Origin: Haloquadratum walsbyi J07HQW2
GTDB taxonomy: Archaea; Halobacteriota; Halobacteria; Halobacteriales; Haloferacaceae
DNA length: 64,000 nt
Assembly: GCF_000415985.1 (NCBI RefSeq)
Contig: NZ_KE356561.1
Span: forward strand, 2,002,657-2,066,656
Direction of reading: 5' to 3'
In this document: positions 1-9,334 of the stretch, one piece after another
How positions within the stretch are numbered: position 1 is the stretch's first letter
Layout of the letters: every line of letters begins with the position of its first letter
Translations under genes and position numbers: made by a program
Notes under the pieces: generated by a model
Seen by the model: the letters and a program-made list of their open reading frames with translations, nothing else
The model's database searches: none
What the model was told of the DNA's origin: nothing

Positions 1-738
1 GAACGACTCGTCAGATTGTTCCTCCGTGTCCTTGGAACAGAAGATCAACCACACCGGGCGTGTCCTCACGACGTGGTCGAAGCGATGCTCCACATTGCCC
101 AATCCACACAGAATTACGATTTCCTCACTGTCCAAGACATCTCATTCGGATTGTCGAATCTTCCCACAAAGCGTCTCTTGCCTGAACTCCCTCCAACAGC
201 GACGAAACTCCTCAAGACATTGCTCAACGCTGATGATCCGATGGGTCGGTCTGAGATTATTGATACCGCCGATATTTCCGCAAGTAGTTATGATCGTTAT
301 ATTAACGAACTCGCCGCTTGGGATAGTATCGAACCACGCGAAGTCAAGGGACGCCGCCGGTGGGAGGCACACTTAGAACCGTGGTGGACACCACAGAGTG
401 ATCGGGACGAACCCTTCTGTGACCCTGACCCAGACACGGGCATTCTTTATGCTGAATTCCCACGTGATGTTGCCAGTGCAGTCATGTGCCATCTGATGAC
501 TCACTACGACTTACCCAATCTCAAAACAGCGTATATCGAGGGGATTCGACCAGGAGATGATATTAAGTCTCTCTTCGATGATCATGACAGGCTCAGACGA
601 TGGTGGTCGTTCCTCTGGGGTGCATTTGCTGATTCGGATGAGCTTAAGACAGGTCCTGATGATGCCGCAGGCTCGGATTCAACGGTGGTTTGTCTTGGTC
701 ACTCTCCAGAATCCGTGACAAGATATTCGGCTATCTAA
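1..738 (+). CDS. Hypothetical protein, 3' part of a gene cut by the window edge
   Basis: The reading frame is open from base 1 (first codons Glu-Arg-Leu-Val-Arg), so the TTG at 16 is probably not the true start and the gene begins upstream of the window. About 245 residues are visible. The stretch around residues 60-120 (repeated Leu, then SEIIDTADIS and a basic RRRW segment) looks like a winged-helix DNA-binding fold, followed by a Trp- and Asp-rich C-terminal part. I do not recognise the family. Haloarchaeal plasmid and replication-associated proteins often have this composition, but that is only an impression. The end at 738 is clear; function is unknown. Confidence 0.6.
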   Translation, partial: ERLVRLFLRVLGTEDQPHRACPHDVVEAMLHIAQSTQNYDFLTVQDISFGLSNLPTKRLLPELPPTATKLLKTLLNADDPMGRSEIIDTADISASSYDRYINELAAWDSIEPREVKGRRRWEAHLEPWWTPQSDRDEPFCDPDPDTGILYAEFPRDVASAVMCHLMTHYDLPNLKTAYIEGIRPGDDIKSLFDDHDRLRRWWSFLWGAFADSDELKTGPDDAAGSDSTVVCLGHSPESVTRYSAI

Positions 739-880
739 TCGATTCCCGATTTCAGCCACTGTGGGCACAACTATTAGCCATTGTATCAGAGAATAGCGGA
801 GTCAGAACTTGAGCGCTCGTAGTGTTCCTCGCATGGCTCCACGTAGTGGCTTTCAAGACATCCAGCCAGCCACCAACTCG

Positions 881-1117
881 TCAGGGTCGTGGCGGAATCC
901 GAATCTCCTCGCCTACCTCATACAGATAGCCTTTGAGGAGCAACTGCTTGAGCCGGTTGTTGACTTCGACACGTCCGATACCCTGCTTCATGAGATATAC
1001 GGTTGCCGTTTCACGCGTGAGCGTGTCGTCATCTGTGTTTGCGTCGATATACGCCTCAAGATGATCAAGGATGTCTTGTTCACCCGCTTCGATTGGTCGT
1101 CTCTGATCTTTCATCAT
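881..1117 (-). CDS. Small conserved-looking haloarchaeal protein, possible winged-helix
   Basis: This encodes 78 residues, acidic overall (LDHLEAYIDANTDDD), with a helical pattern ending in a beta-hairpin-like tail (KGYLYEVGEEIRIPPRP) that resembles the wing of a small winged-helix domain. Two ATGs lie in tandem at 1117 and 1114, and either may be used. Amino-acid composition is typical of haloarchaeal proteins, unlike the antisense frame over the same bases, which is rich in Ser, Cys and Arg. It stands alone, convergent with the truncated gene at 1-738. The function is unknown; a small regulator is plausible. Confidence 0.65.
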   Translation of the reverse strand: MMKDQRRPIEAGEQDILDHLEAYIDANTDDDTLTRETATVYLMKQGIGRVEVNNRLKQLLLKGYLYEVGEEIRIPPRP

Positions 1118-1234
1118 TCATATCCTACGTGTGCCACATATGAGACAGTTTGGGTCATATGTCGTTCCGGGTCAGTAGGACGCCTTCGAAAGAACACTCC
1201 AGTTCTACGTGCAGTGTAGTCCTAACGGATCTAA

Positions 1235-1534
1235 CGAACCAGTGACATACTGGACGCGACGTCGAGATACATCCTCAAAACAAACATATCAGCTAACGGG
1301 ATATCAAATAGTGCTACCGACATCGACAACGCCCGAGACGGTGATGCCGACGAATTCGGGGAACCGAATATTATCGAGGGGATCGTGCTGTTCCTCGACA
1401 ATCTTCACTCGTCGCGAGGTGTGTCTGTTTTCGGTCAGCAGCCTGTGAGCCGGCAACAGTACATGTTAATCAGCACTCATCAGAGTGTACCCTTTCGATA
1501 TGATTTAGTGTACGAACCAAGACAAATCAAATAA
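1235..1534 (+). pseudogene. Start-less open frame, likely gene remnant
   Basis: After the TAA at 1232-1234 a frame runs open for 99 codons to TAA at 1532-1534. No ATG or GTG lies near its beginning; the first Met codon is close to the end. The translation is protein-like and acidic in the middle (ARDGDADEFGEPNIIEG, then IVLFLDNLHSS), quite unlike a random frame. It may be the 3' part of a gene that lost its 5' end. I do not recognise the family. It stops three bases before the start of the next gene at 1538. Alternatively it is a chance open frame. Confidence 0.35.
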
Positions 1535-1537
1535 TAA

Positions 1538-2071
1538 ATGCTGCATACGGCGAAGGGACGCGTTTTAGCCGTTACTCTCCTACTTACTTCGCTCGCTGTG
1601 CTGTGCCCGCTCTATGCACAACAGCCGGTGAATCCCGAATTAGGAGTATATGCAGATGATAATGAATTTACAGAGACACCAGAGCGATATATTGGTGATA
1701 CCGTCGTCACGGGAGGGATCGTGCAACAGGTCTCTCCACTCATTATTGAACTCGAAACAACACAGGGACAACGCGAAATAACGATTACTGACAGCGCGTT
1801 TCGTCCTGAGGTTGGTGACAAGGTTCGTGTATTCGGGACACTCACTGCTGCCGGAAGGGTTCAGAGCCAAAGTGGATTCGCTGTGCCGCAGACTGGACGA
1901 TGGTATGCATGGGGTATTTCCTTCCTTGCCGGGTTGTGGGTACTCACTCGACTTATTCGACACTGGAGGATCGATTGGGCACGGATTCGGTTTCAACGTC
2001 GAGAGAGACCACTCTCACTGAGAGACATCTATCAGATCCCGACATCACTCGATGGTGACCGAGATGCCTGA
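1538..2071 (+). CDS. Secreted or membrane-anchored OB-fold-like protein
   Basis: The product has 177 residues. Residues 1-27 form a hydrophobic signal sequence or membrane anchor (VLAVTLLLTSLAVL). A beta-rich domain of about 80 residues follows (YIGDTVVTGGIVQQV ... GDKVRVFGTL), a pattern typical of OB-fold domains. A second membrane segment lies around residues 123-140 (WGISFLAGLWVLTRLI), followed by an Arg-rich cytoplasmic tail. The likely topology places the beta domain outside the cell. The stop overlaps the start of the next membrane-protein gene by 20 bases, so the two are probably one transcription unit. Specific function is unknown. Confidence 0.75.
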   Translation: MLHTAKGRVLAVTLLLTSLAVLCPLYAQQPVNPELGVYADDNEFTETPERYIGDTVVTGGIVQQVSPLIIELETTQGQREITITDSAFRPEVGDKVRVFGTLTAAGRVQSQSGFAVPQTGRWYAWGISFLAGLWVLTRLIRHWRIDWARIRFQRRERPLSLRDIYQIPTSLDGDRDA

Positions 2072-2570
2072 TCTGTTAGCACATGTGTTCATTGCGTACA
2101 GCGTCTGCCGAGTTCTCTCATGGCGAGTATCATGGCTCACGAGTCAATACATCACGCTTGGAATGGTCGGTGCGTTCATTCCAGATCTTGTGAAAATCAA
2201 ATTAGTGATTCCAAGTTGGCGAGTTGAGCAACTACTCGGGATTCCATTCGATTGGGGGAGTTTCGCTACGGGTGGTGGCGTGCTACTGAGTATGCTGATT
2301 GGTATTGTGTTGTTATCGACGACAGAGCGCCGCAGAGGAGGAGCACTTCTCGCTCTTGGGGTGCTGACTCACCTTCTGACGGATAGTTTATTACTCACAC
2401 CTACAGGTCGAACGACACAGTTGCTGTGGCCACTCACGCAATACACAACACCAGCTCCAGGGTTGTATCTAAGCACACAGCCAGAGCCGACAATCGTGAC
2501 TGGAGGCTTTGCTATAATCGTGTGGGGCATCCACCGATATCGAATTGGGCACTCTGAGACAGAATCCTGA
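2052..2570 (+). CDS. YdjM-like membrane-bound metal-dependent hydrolase family protein
   Basis: The 172-residue product is mostly hydrophobic, with four or so membrane segments. It begins MPDLLAHVFIAY and has GMVGAFIPDLVK and LGVLTHLLTDSLL, matching the pattern of the YdjM/LexA-regulated family of inner-membrane putative hydrolases (PF04307), where the conserved His and Asp residues (HVF, PDL, HLLTD) are thought to bind metal. ATG at 2052 overlaps the upstream gene by 20 bases; ATG at 2064 (MPDLL) would leave an 8-base overlap and may be the real start. No member of this family has a firmly established substrate that I know of. Confidence 0.75.
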   Translation: MVTEMPDLLAHVFIAYSVCRVLSWRVSWLTSQYITLGMVGAFIPDLVKIKLVIPSWRVEQLLGIPFDWGSFATGGGVLLSMLIGIVLLSTTERRRGGALLALGVLTHLLTDSLLLTPTGRTTQLLWPLTQYTTPAPGLYLSTQPEPTIVTGGFAIIVWGIHRYRIGHSETES

Positions 2571-2767
2571 ACAGATACTCAGACCTCAGCCAATCAGCGA
2601 CGTGTAATAAACACACTCATCGGCTGCATCGACCCTACACATCTTTAGTAAGCGTATGAGTAGCCGCTCACAGTGAGGAGTACTCAAACGATCTTATCGA
2701 TAGTATACGATAACCCATAATCAAAATAACAAAAAGCATCAAGCCGCCACTATGGTATAATAGCGAT

Positions 2768-3922
2768 ATGGATGATGTGTCGACATATATTGAGCGACTT
2801 GAGGAGGTGACAGAGACGAAACAGGGGGCTGCTGAGACAGAGGCGGAGTATATCAATCGACTTGGGCAGGAGACATCGCTGTCTGAATCAGAGATAACTA
2901 CGACATCAGAAGCGATAACGAAATCAGCCTACTCGCCAGGAGATCTTTCAGCAGATGAAGAGGAGATACTCGACTCGTTTTTCGAGGCAGTGCAGACAAC
3001 ATACGATGGAGACTCGACACAACAGGAAACAACCACAGATACAACGGTAGACGACCAGACCGATGAGGATTCACCTAAATCCGATAGAGAAACCACTGAC
3101 GATACGTTGTCAATCGACTATCCTGAGGCGGCTAAGTCAGACCCTCCAGAGATATCTAATGATGACAGTATTTTCAATAATTTTAGACTACTTGCTATAA
3201 CAACGATAATATTGTTAGTATTCACTGCTGTGATCGTTGCTGGTGCTATTGGAGCCATAGAAATTCCAGGTGTCACTGCTGCGGTTACAGGCAGTATAGG
3301 AGTTGATGACACGAGTGGAACCGACCCACAAGGATCTGCAGGAGTATCTACCACCACAACGTCTGAATCATCACCAACACAAACCACAACTGCTACGCCA
3401 ACCGCAACATCGACGCCCGAACCGACACCAATACCAACTCCAACGCCGACAGCCACCCCGACTCCAACGCCGACACCGACGCCCACCCCAACGCCAACAC
3501 CTGAGCCAGCTGCTGGAACAGTCGGGGAATGGGTTGAAACAACACATAATGGAACGAGTGTAAGGGTGCAGGTTGTCGAATACCGTGTTACAGAGACAAT
3601 TCAAAAACAGGGAGGCGGAACACGTGATGCTCCAGATGATGAACGATTCGTCGTTGCAGAGGTATGGATCAGTGCGAACCCTGGGAATGCGATTACCGTC
3701 GGTCGAGATCAATGGACATTCGTCGATGTAACAGACACAAACCATACTGTAAATAACGGTGCCACAAATGATGTTGTAGAGAGCTTCCCCCGGGAGACAG
3801 TCATCAAAGGAGATGCTGAGCGAGGGCAGGTCGTATGGACAACACCATATTGGCGTGATGTGACGGTCCGAGTGGAACCGTATGGTGGACAATCCGGTCG
3901 AACAGTTCGGATACTCACATGA
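2768..3922 (+). CDS. Single-pass membrane protein with Thr-Pro stalk and DUF4352-like outer domain
   Basis: The product has 384 residues. Residues 1-135 are acidic and Ser/Thr-rich and probably cytoplasmic. One membrane helix lies near 139-163 (LLAITTIILLVFTAVIVAG). Residues about 195-248 are a low-complexity Thr-Pro stalk, and residues 250-384 form a beta-rich domain (VRVQVVEYRVTETI, then FVVAEVWISANPGNAI) resembling the extracellular DUF4352 fold. The TP repeat suggests a rigid, possibly O-glycosylated spacer lifting the C-terminal domain from the membrane. The gene stands alone with a TATA-like stretch upstream (around 2755-2762). The ligand or role is unknown. Confidence 0.75.
   Translation: MDDVSTYIERLEEVTETKQGAAETEAEYINRLGQETSLSESEITTTSEAITKSAYSPGDLSADEEEILDSFFEAVQTTYDGDSTQQETTTDTTVDDQTDEDSPKSDRETTDDTLSIDYPEAAKSDPPEISNDDSIFNNFRLLAITTIILLVFTAVIVAGAIGAIEIPGVTAAVTGSIGVDDTSGTDPQGSAGVSTTTTSESSPTQTTTATPTATSTPEPTPIPTPTPTATPTPTPTPTPTPTPTPEPAAGTVGEWVETTHNGTSVRVQVVEYRVTETIQKQGGGTRDAPDDERFVVAEVWISANPGNAITVGRDQWTFVDVTDTNHTVNNGATNDVVESFPRETVIKGDAERGQVVWTTPYWRDVTVRVEPYGGQSGRTVRILT
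3395..3504 (+). repeat. In-frame hexanucleotide-type Thr-Pro coding repeat
   Basis: The DNA is made of near-identical units of the type ACNCCN that encode alternating Thr-Pro, giving a low-complexity stalk inside the membrane protein at 2768-3922. Purity is highest around 3455-3500. Such tracts expand and contract by slippage in multiples of six bases without breaking the frame. Confidence 0.85.
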
Positions 3923-4083
3923 TGAGACAGGCCCATTGAAGATGATACGAAGTTGATTGAAGGGTTTATGTTGAAGATAATAATTGCTCACCGAGCGACC
4001 CATTATACTCAATCGTTCTCAACAAGTTTTCTCGTATGTATGGTCTTCAACGAATCTCCACTCAAACGTTAATTAAAAATTAT

Positions 4084-6604
4084 TTAAATTATGGCGCGAC
4101 TCGGCTCAAAAACATATCCAAGAATAATAAGAATGATTGAGGCGACGGCTGTCGTGAGGATCACACCTACTGACCCAACTATCCCTATCTGTGCCAGCCC
4201 CACTGCAGATATAAACGTAATCAATACACTGATAAGATACGCAGTGAGCAACCGCAGCGTCAGATACCGTAGGTGACTTCGCGTTGTACTATCGAAAGCA
4301 AGTTCGATATCTGATGGCTGTGTTAGTTCCTGGTTACCGTTGAGTGGACCTTGTTGGTCATCATCACCTCTATATCGTGATATTCTATTGGATACTTTCA
4401 AAATTGCCTGTCGAATGTAAAGAGAGACACGGGTGGTAAAGAATGTGACCACCGGGAGGTATAGCAGCCATGGGATGTTCCCACGACGCGTGCTGATTGA
4501 CGGCTGGCCGGAAACTGAGTCCAATTGATAATACCGCCGTTGAGCGCGATAAAACATATCGACTGGAATGAGCGAAAGCAGGAACGGCCATAAAATGCCA
4601 GAAATGATGATTTGAAGTGGATATAACAATCCTGATTCCGACTGTCTCACCGCACTAGGCGTCTCGCCGGATTGTGCTGCTTGCTGCCCCCTCTCCATCG
4701 GAGTACCGGCAGGGGTAGGGGTACCAAGCGGACTCTCGTTCCGCTCAGGCAAAATGCCTATACTTTCAGCGACTCCCAAAATTCCGCCACCACCGCCGCC
4801 TCCCCCTCCCGAGACAGCCGTGCCATCATCGCGTGGGGTATCTACCTGAGGTGGATCGTTATCACCACCTCCACCTCCATTCCCATTTCCATCTCCAGGT
4901 GTTGATGTCGACGTCTCTGTTGACACTGGAGATACGACTGGGGTTGATGTATTTGTTTGAGGTGTTTCATCATCGCCACCATCACCATCGCCACCATCTC
5001 TAGGTGTCGGTGTCGGCGTATCCGTCGGCGTATCGGTTGGTGTTGTTCGAGCCGGGCAGCCTCTGCCTAGCGAATCACTATCGCGGTAATTTGGCGTCCC
5101 GTCGCCATCAATATCAGCAGTACCTTCGATACTGTCAGGACAGCCATCGCCGTCGGAGTCAGTATCACGAAAGTCAGGTATATTATCACCATCGGTATCA
5201 GGAGGACCGTCAGATAATAGTAAGCTTGGTGTCCCGCCGATCGTTTCCCCTTCGACACTATCGTCGATACCGTCATCATCTGAGTCAGCATCAAGTGCAT
5301 CAATCACCCCATCGTCGTCTGTGTCGATTGCAACTCCACCATTTGTTTCGGTTCCATCGCTGATCCCATCGCCGTCTGTATCCCTATCGCGAGGGTCCAA
5401 TCCAAGCCCTAGGTCCGGGTCGGGATTACGTTCAACGATATTTCGAAGTCCATCACCATCGAGATCCCCACTCGGTCCTTCCGAGTCGGTCGGATCTCGG
5501 TAATTCGGCGTTCCATCGGCATCAATATCAGTTACTCCCTCATTCCTGTCCAATTTCCCGAGAATCACATCGCCATCACCGTCGATATCTATCTGTGTTT
5601 GATTTACATCTCCGTCGTTATCGCTGTCGATATTTGCATCACCGTCGCTATCGCGGTCTCGATAGTTTGGGATCCCATCAGAGTCGGTATCGACTGTGCC
5701 TTCAACCACGTCAGGAATTCCATCATCGTCACTATCCGTATCCTGAAGATCTGGAGTCCCGTCTGCATCAGTATCGCGTAACGCAGAAACAGCAGATACT
5801 GAAGCGGGAACCCCACCGGTAGCATTCGCTTCAATTGTATCGTTTATTTCATCACCATCACTATCGGTATCAAGAAAATTCGGCAATCCGTCGGCATCAG
5901 TATCGACACTGGTCTCTAGTGTGTCATTGACCCGATCACCGTCTGCATCACTATCGCGATAGTTCGGAATGCCATCGTTGTCCCTGTCGCCACTGTCCTC
6001 AATCGTATCATTGATTCCATCACCGTCGCTGTCGGTATCGCGGAAATCAGGCGTGCCGTCAGCATCAGTGTCAGGCGGTTCGTCCAATCCGACGCTTGGT
6101 CGCCCTGCGTTTGTGCTTCCTTCCTCTCTATCAGAAATGCCATCACCGTCTGAATCACGATCAAGTGCATCGATAGTCCCATCGTCGTCTGTGTCAATTC
6201 GCTGTCCGCCATTTGTTTCAGTCCCATCTTCAATCCCGTCATTATCGGTGTCGACATTATTTGGATCAGTGCCTAACTGCTGCTCACGAGCATTATCTAT
6301 CCCATCACCGTCTGAGTCGGTTGCACTCTGTGATACCGGATTAATACTATCGACGTTTTTCTGTGAACTGTCGCGACATTGACCACTCTCAGTTTGATTG
6401 TCGCATATATCATAGACATCTGAAGAAGCAGAATCTGAAAAGTCGGGAATAGGTGATATAGATGCAGATGCGAGATATAGATGTAGGTGTGTCCGATAAG
6501 TCGAGTATTCCAGCTACTGGGGTAACGATACCAGTCGAGAGACTCAGTATACAGATGCTCAACACAATCGCGGTTTTGAGGTTAATTGGCAGTATATTGA
6601 TCAT
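4084..6604 (-). pseudogene. Asp-rich thrombospondin type 3-like repeat surface protein, frameshifted after the signal peptide
   Basis: The main frame (6513 down to 4084) encodes a long array of calcium-binding type repeats (DTDADGTPDF, DSDGDGINDTIE, DADSDDDGIDDSVE), then a Thr-Pro and Gly-rich linker, then a C-terminal membrane region with about four hydrophobic segments (FLLSLIPVDMFY, WLLYLPVVTFFTT, VGVILTTAVASIILII). This frame has no ATG at its head; the TTG at 6087 lies inside the repeat array. In another frame, an ATG at 6604 opens a perfect signal peptide (AIVLSICILSLSTGIV) that runs out around 6410. Joining the two frames near 6465-6495 restores one continuous protein of about 840 residues; the total length is a multiple of three plus one base. 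So the gene carries a one-base insertion (or two-base deletion), or a sequencing error. Confidence 0.8.
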
Positions 6605-6748
6605 TTTATTTTATCATATCTAGAAATGATGGTCAAGATCTATTGGGTAAGCTAACGCGAGAGTCGAGCTGCAAACTGAAGAGGGGGGAATGCGAGGGCA
6701 TAGGTGAGAGATTTTCAATTTAGTCGAAGCAACGCCATACGGGGACTG

Positions 6749-6855
6749 CCATGCGACCCCACTCACACAGTGATTTACGATATGGGGATGTCCCGGTGCA
6801 GTATTATCCTCGACCCTGCCTGCTACTGGGAATATCCACAGGGCGTCATTGAGAC
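6749..6855 (+). repeat. Copy A of a 107-base dispersed repeat, decayed coding remnant
   Basis: This stretch aligns over its whole length with 22567-22673; the strongest shared run is the core around GTGCAGTAT and ACCCTGCCTGC. Copy A carries several single-base indels relative to copy B, so its frame is broken. In copy B the sequence reads as a plausible piece of a beta-sandwich (PKD-like) domain; copy A appears to be a further-decayed fragment of the same kind of gene. Confidence 0.6.
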
Positions 6856-7709
6856 GTCTCAGTCGCTTGTTATCATCAACTGAATTATTCCCTTATACTT
6901 ATAATTACGTGTACTGGTAAAAAAGATAACAAAAATTCAGTATCGCGAATATAATCAATTGATGACTATCGTTTCAATATCAAGCGCGAGATACATATTG
7001 ACGCTGATATACCCTCGTTACCTCGACGATATGCCACGTATGAGTCGTATCAGGTCATATGCTGCCCGTTGTTGATCGAGGAGCTGTCATACTCAGAGAA
7101 TAATTCCTACTCATGCATCCGATATCTGCGGTTATAATTCCAAATAAGGGTCTTGGAAGCTACGTATACAGCGCATTTGATACTAATCTGTATATCAATA
7201 TATCAATTTAATATTTATCTCTCATATTTACATGAATTTAAGAAGTATTTCTATAAATTTACACTAACGTAAGTAATTTTAATATTAATATAGCTCACTT
7301 TGTCAGATATCGTCTGTAATGACGGATTAATAAGTCAAATATACTTCTATTTGCACTGATATATTCTTTTTTATTTGCTAACGAGTTTCATTCCTGAACG
7401 TTCAGCAAGAATTCATGTGTTCTGATATTTACGATGCGATATACGACTCTATTTCGACGATCACTCACTCTCAAGACGGTCGGAATTCGATTTTTATTTC
7501 CAGAAAATAGTATGATACTGGCAGGTTGTCACGGCACTAGCTTATTATCGCATGCCAGCGGTCATACATCGTAGTAAGCTCAACCGAGGTGTCTAATGAC
7601 TCAACGATTCTCCCACAAAAGTGAGTAACGCGATTCAACAGAAGTGCCTCAGACCGCCACTGTCGGCAACACAAAACAATCAGATGAAGTGGACGTATGA
7701 AGTTCCAAG

Positions 7710-7731
7710 CTCACAGCGAATGCGCTGTGAG
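7710..7731. terminator. Perfect 9-bp stem hairpin downstream of the urt operon
   Basis: CTCACAGCG, a four-base loop AATG, and CGCTGTGAG form a perfect inverted repeat about 135 bases beyond the urtE stop codon. It could act as an RNA hairpin at the end of the urea-transporter transcript. Alternatively it is the end of a lost IS200/IS605-type element, because similar hairpins mark such ends in haloarchaea. No run of T follows directly. Confidence 0.35.
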
Positions 7732-7864
7732 GCTACTCAGCGAATCTCTACACGACTGTCCGAGTTAATCTCGTCATGAATCACATAATCTGAATAGTCA
7801 ATGGCAAAATAACACACTTGTCAACACAACTCGGCTGTCAGATAACCGGATTTTAATTAAACAA

Positions 7865-8563
7865 TCAAACAACAAGATATTCTTCAAGTTGATCGCGTTC
7901 ACTAACAGCCTCGCCGGTAATCTCATCAACGATTGTTCCATGATCAATCGCATAACACCGATCAGCCAGTCCCTGAATCACCGAAAGGTTCTGTTCAACG
8001 AAGAGAATCGTCGTGTCGAATTCCTCATTGATTTGCCGGAGATCCTCTGTGATCGATTGAACGATTGACGGCTGTACTCCCTCAGATGGCTCATCGACCA
8101 GTAATAAATCCGGGCTGCCAACGAGGGCGCGGGCGATGGCTAACATCTGTTGTTGTCCTCCACTCATCGTCCCGGCAGACTGCCCTTTCCGTTCGGCAAG
8201 AATTGGGAAATAATCATATACCTGCTCATATCGTGTTTTATCATCACCACCAATTGATTCACCAATCAGTAGATTTTCCTTGACACTCAAATCGGGAAAT
8301 ACATCGCGTCCCTGTGGGACGTATCCAATACTTTGTTTGGCGTGAGTATCTGCGGACTTCTCGGTCATATCTTCGCCATCATACATAACCCGACCTGACT
8401 CGGGCGTGAGAAGTCCCATGATTGTTTTCAGTAGCGTTGTTTTGCCAACACCGTTACGACCAACAATGCCGACAATTTCTCCGGTATCAACGCCAAATGA
8501 AATATCTCTGATAACCGGGGTTCCATCATAACCAGCATTAAGATTAGTGACCTCAAGGCTCAT
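7865..8563 (-). CDS. urtE: Urea ABC transporter ATP-binding protein UrtE
   Basis: The 232-residue protein is a LivF-type ABC ATPase, with Walker A GRNGVGKTT near residue 36, signature MSGGQQQMLA, Walker B LLLVDEPSEG and a switch His (LFVEQN region). It is the last gene of a minus-strand operon in the standard urt order A-B-C-D-E. The operon lies next to nickel-uptake and urease genes, which makes urea rather than branched amino acids the likely substrate. Its ATG overlaps by four bases the position where the ancestral urtD stop codon would lie, before the urtD frameshift described at 8600. Confidence 0.92.
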   Translation of the reverse strand: MSLEVTNLNAGYDGTPVIRDISFGVDTGEIVGIVGRNGVGKTTLLKTIMGLLTPESGRVMYDGEDMTEKSADTHAKQSIGYVPQGRDVFPDLSVKENLLIGESIGGDDKTRYEQVYDYFPILAERKGQSAGTMSGGQQQMLAIARALVGSPDLLLVDEPSEGVQPSIVQSITEDLRQINEEFDTTILFVEQNLSVIQGLADRCYAIDHGTIVDEITGEAVSERDQLEEYLVV

Positions 8564-8599
8564 GCGTTCTCACCCAAATATATTCGACGAACTTCGTCA

Positions 8600-9334
8600 T
8601 CATTCTCGATGGCCTCCAATCGGTCCTTGTCGAAGGATCGACCCCTGATTGAGCACTGTCACCTGTTCGGAAATCTTCCGAACAAACTCCATATCATGTT
8701 CAACGACAAGGAACGTCATTCCGTCATCATGCAGTGACCGAATCAACTCGGCAATATCAGCCGTTTCATCTATCGACATTCCTGCGACGGGTTCATCGAG
8801 TAACATGAGCTTTGGATCAAGCGTGACCGCCATTCCGATTTCTAAGCGCTGTTTCTCTCCATGTGAGAGATCACTCGCTGACGCATCGGCTTGTGTCTCG
8901 AGAGAAATGCGGTCAAGCGTGTCTGTCAGAACGGTCTCAATCTCTCTATTTGTTCGCTGAAGCGGCACCCGAAGGTTCTGTTCAACGGTGAGACTCTCAT
9001 AGATATGTGGTGACTGGAATTTGACGCTGATACCAGCATCCATCCGCTCATGAGGCTCAAGTGTGGTCAAATCAAGACTATCAAAGTAGATATCTCCTTG
9101 TGTCGGGGAGAGTTGTCCGGTGATGAGCTCTAGTAATGTGCTTTTCCCAGCTCCATTAGGACCGATCAGACATCGGATCTCGCCTTCTTCGACAGTGAAT
9201 TCAACACCGTCAACAGCTGTAAGTCCACCAAATTTCTTTGTAAGCTGACTAGTCGAAAGAATTGCCGATCGATCACTACCGGTTGCTGCAACCGCTGGTT
9301 GCTGGTTGACACCCATGTTTTGTGGAGTGCTCAT
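8600..9334 (-). CDS. urtD: Urea ABC transporter ATP-binding protein UrtD, frameshifted at its C-terminus
   Basis: This 244-residue LivG-type ATPase has Walker A GPNGAGKST, signature LSHGEKQRLE and Walker B LMLLDEPVAGMS. All catalytic motifs are intact. The frame ends GPIGGHRE and stops at 8600. If one G is removed from the CCTCC run at 8613-8617 (plus-strand letters), the frame continues GPIEAIENDDEVRRIYLGEN and ends at 8560-8562 in an ATGA overlap with urtE, exactly the ending expected of this family. So the last 18 or so residues are replaced by five unrelated ones. The core ATPase may still work. It is either a true mutation or a one-base sequencing error. Confidence 0.9.
   Translation of the reverse strand: MSTPQNMGVNQQPAVAATGSDRSAILSTSQLTKKFGGLTAVDGVEFTVEEGEIRCLIGPNGAGKSTLLELITGQLSPTQGDIYFDSLDLTTLEPHERMDAGISVKFQSPHIYESLTVEQNLRVPLQRTNREIETVLTDTLDRISLETQADASASDLSHGEKQRLEIGMAVTLDPKLMLLDEPVAGMSIDETADIAELIRSLHDDGMTFLVVEHDMEFVRKISEQVTVLNQGSILRQGPIGGHRE

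Larger units (their letters stand above)
6605..7864. other. Gene-free AT-rich spacer of about 1.26 kb
   Basis: No convincing gene is seen on either strand. Most of the stretch, especially 6890-7400, is very AT-rich. It contains one copy of a 107-base dispersed repeat (6749-6855) and a perfect hairpin at 7710-7731 downstream of urtE. Short frames near 7640-7700 look vaguely like the end of a lost gene but are too short to name. Confidence 0.6.

Noticed and set aside
3118-3486. Minus-strand frame opposite the Thr-Pro repeat coding a Gly-Val repeat
   Set aside because: It is a shadow of the low-complexity repeat of the plus-strand membrane protein.
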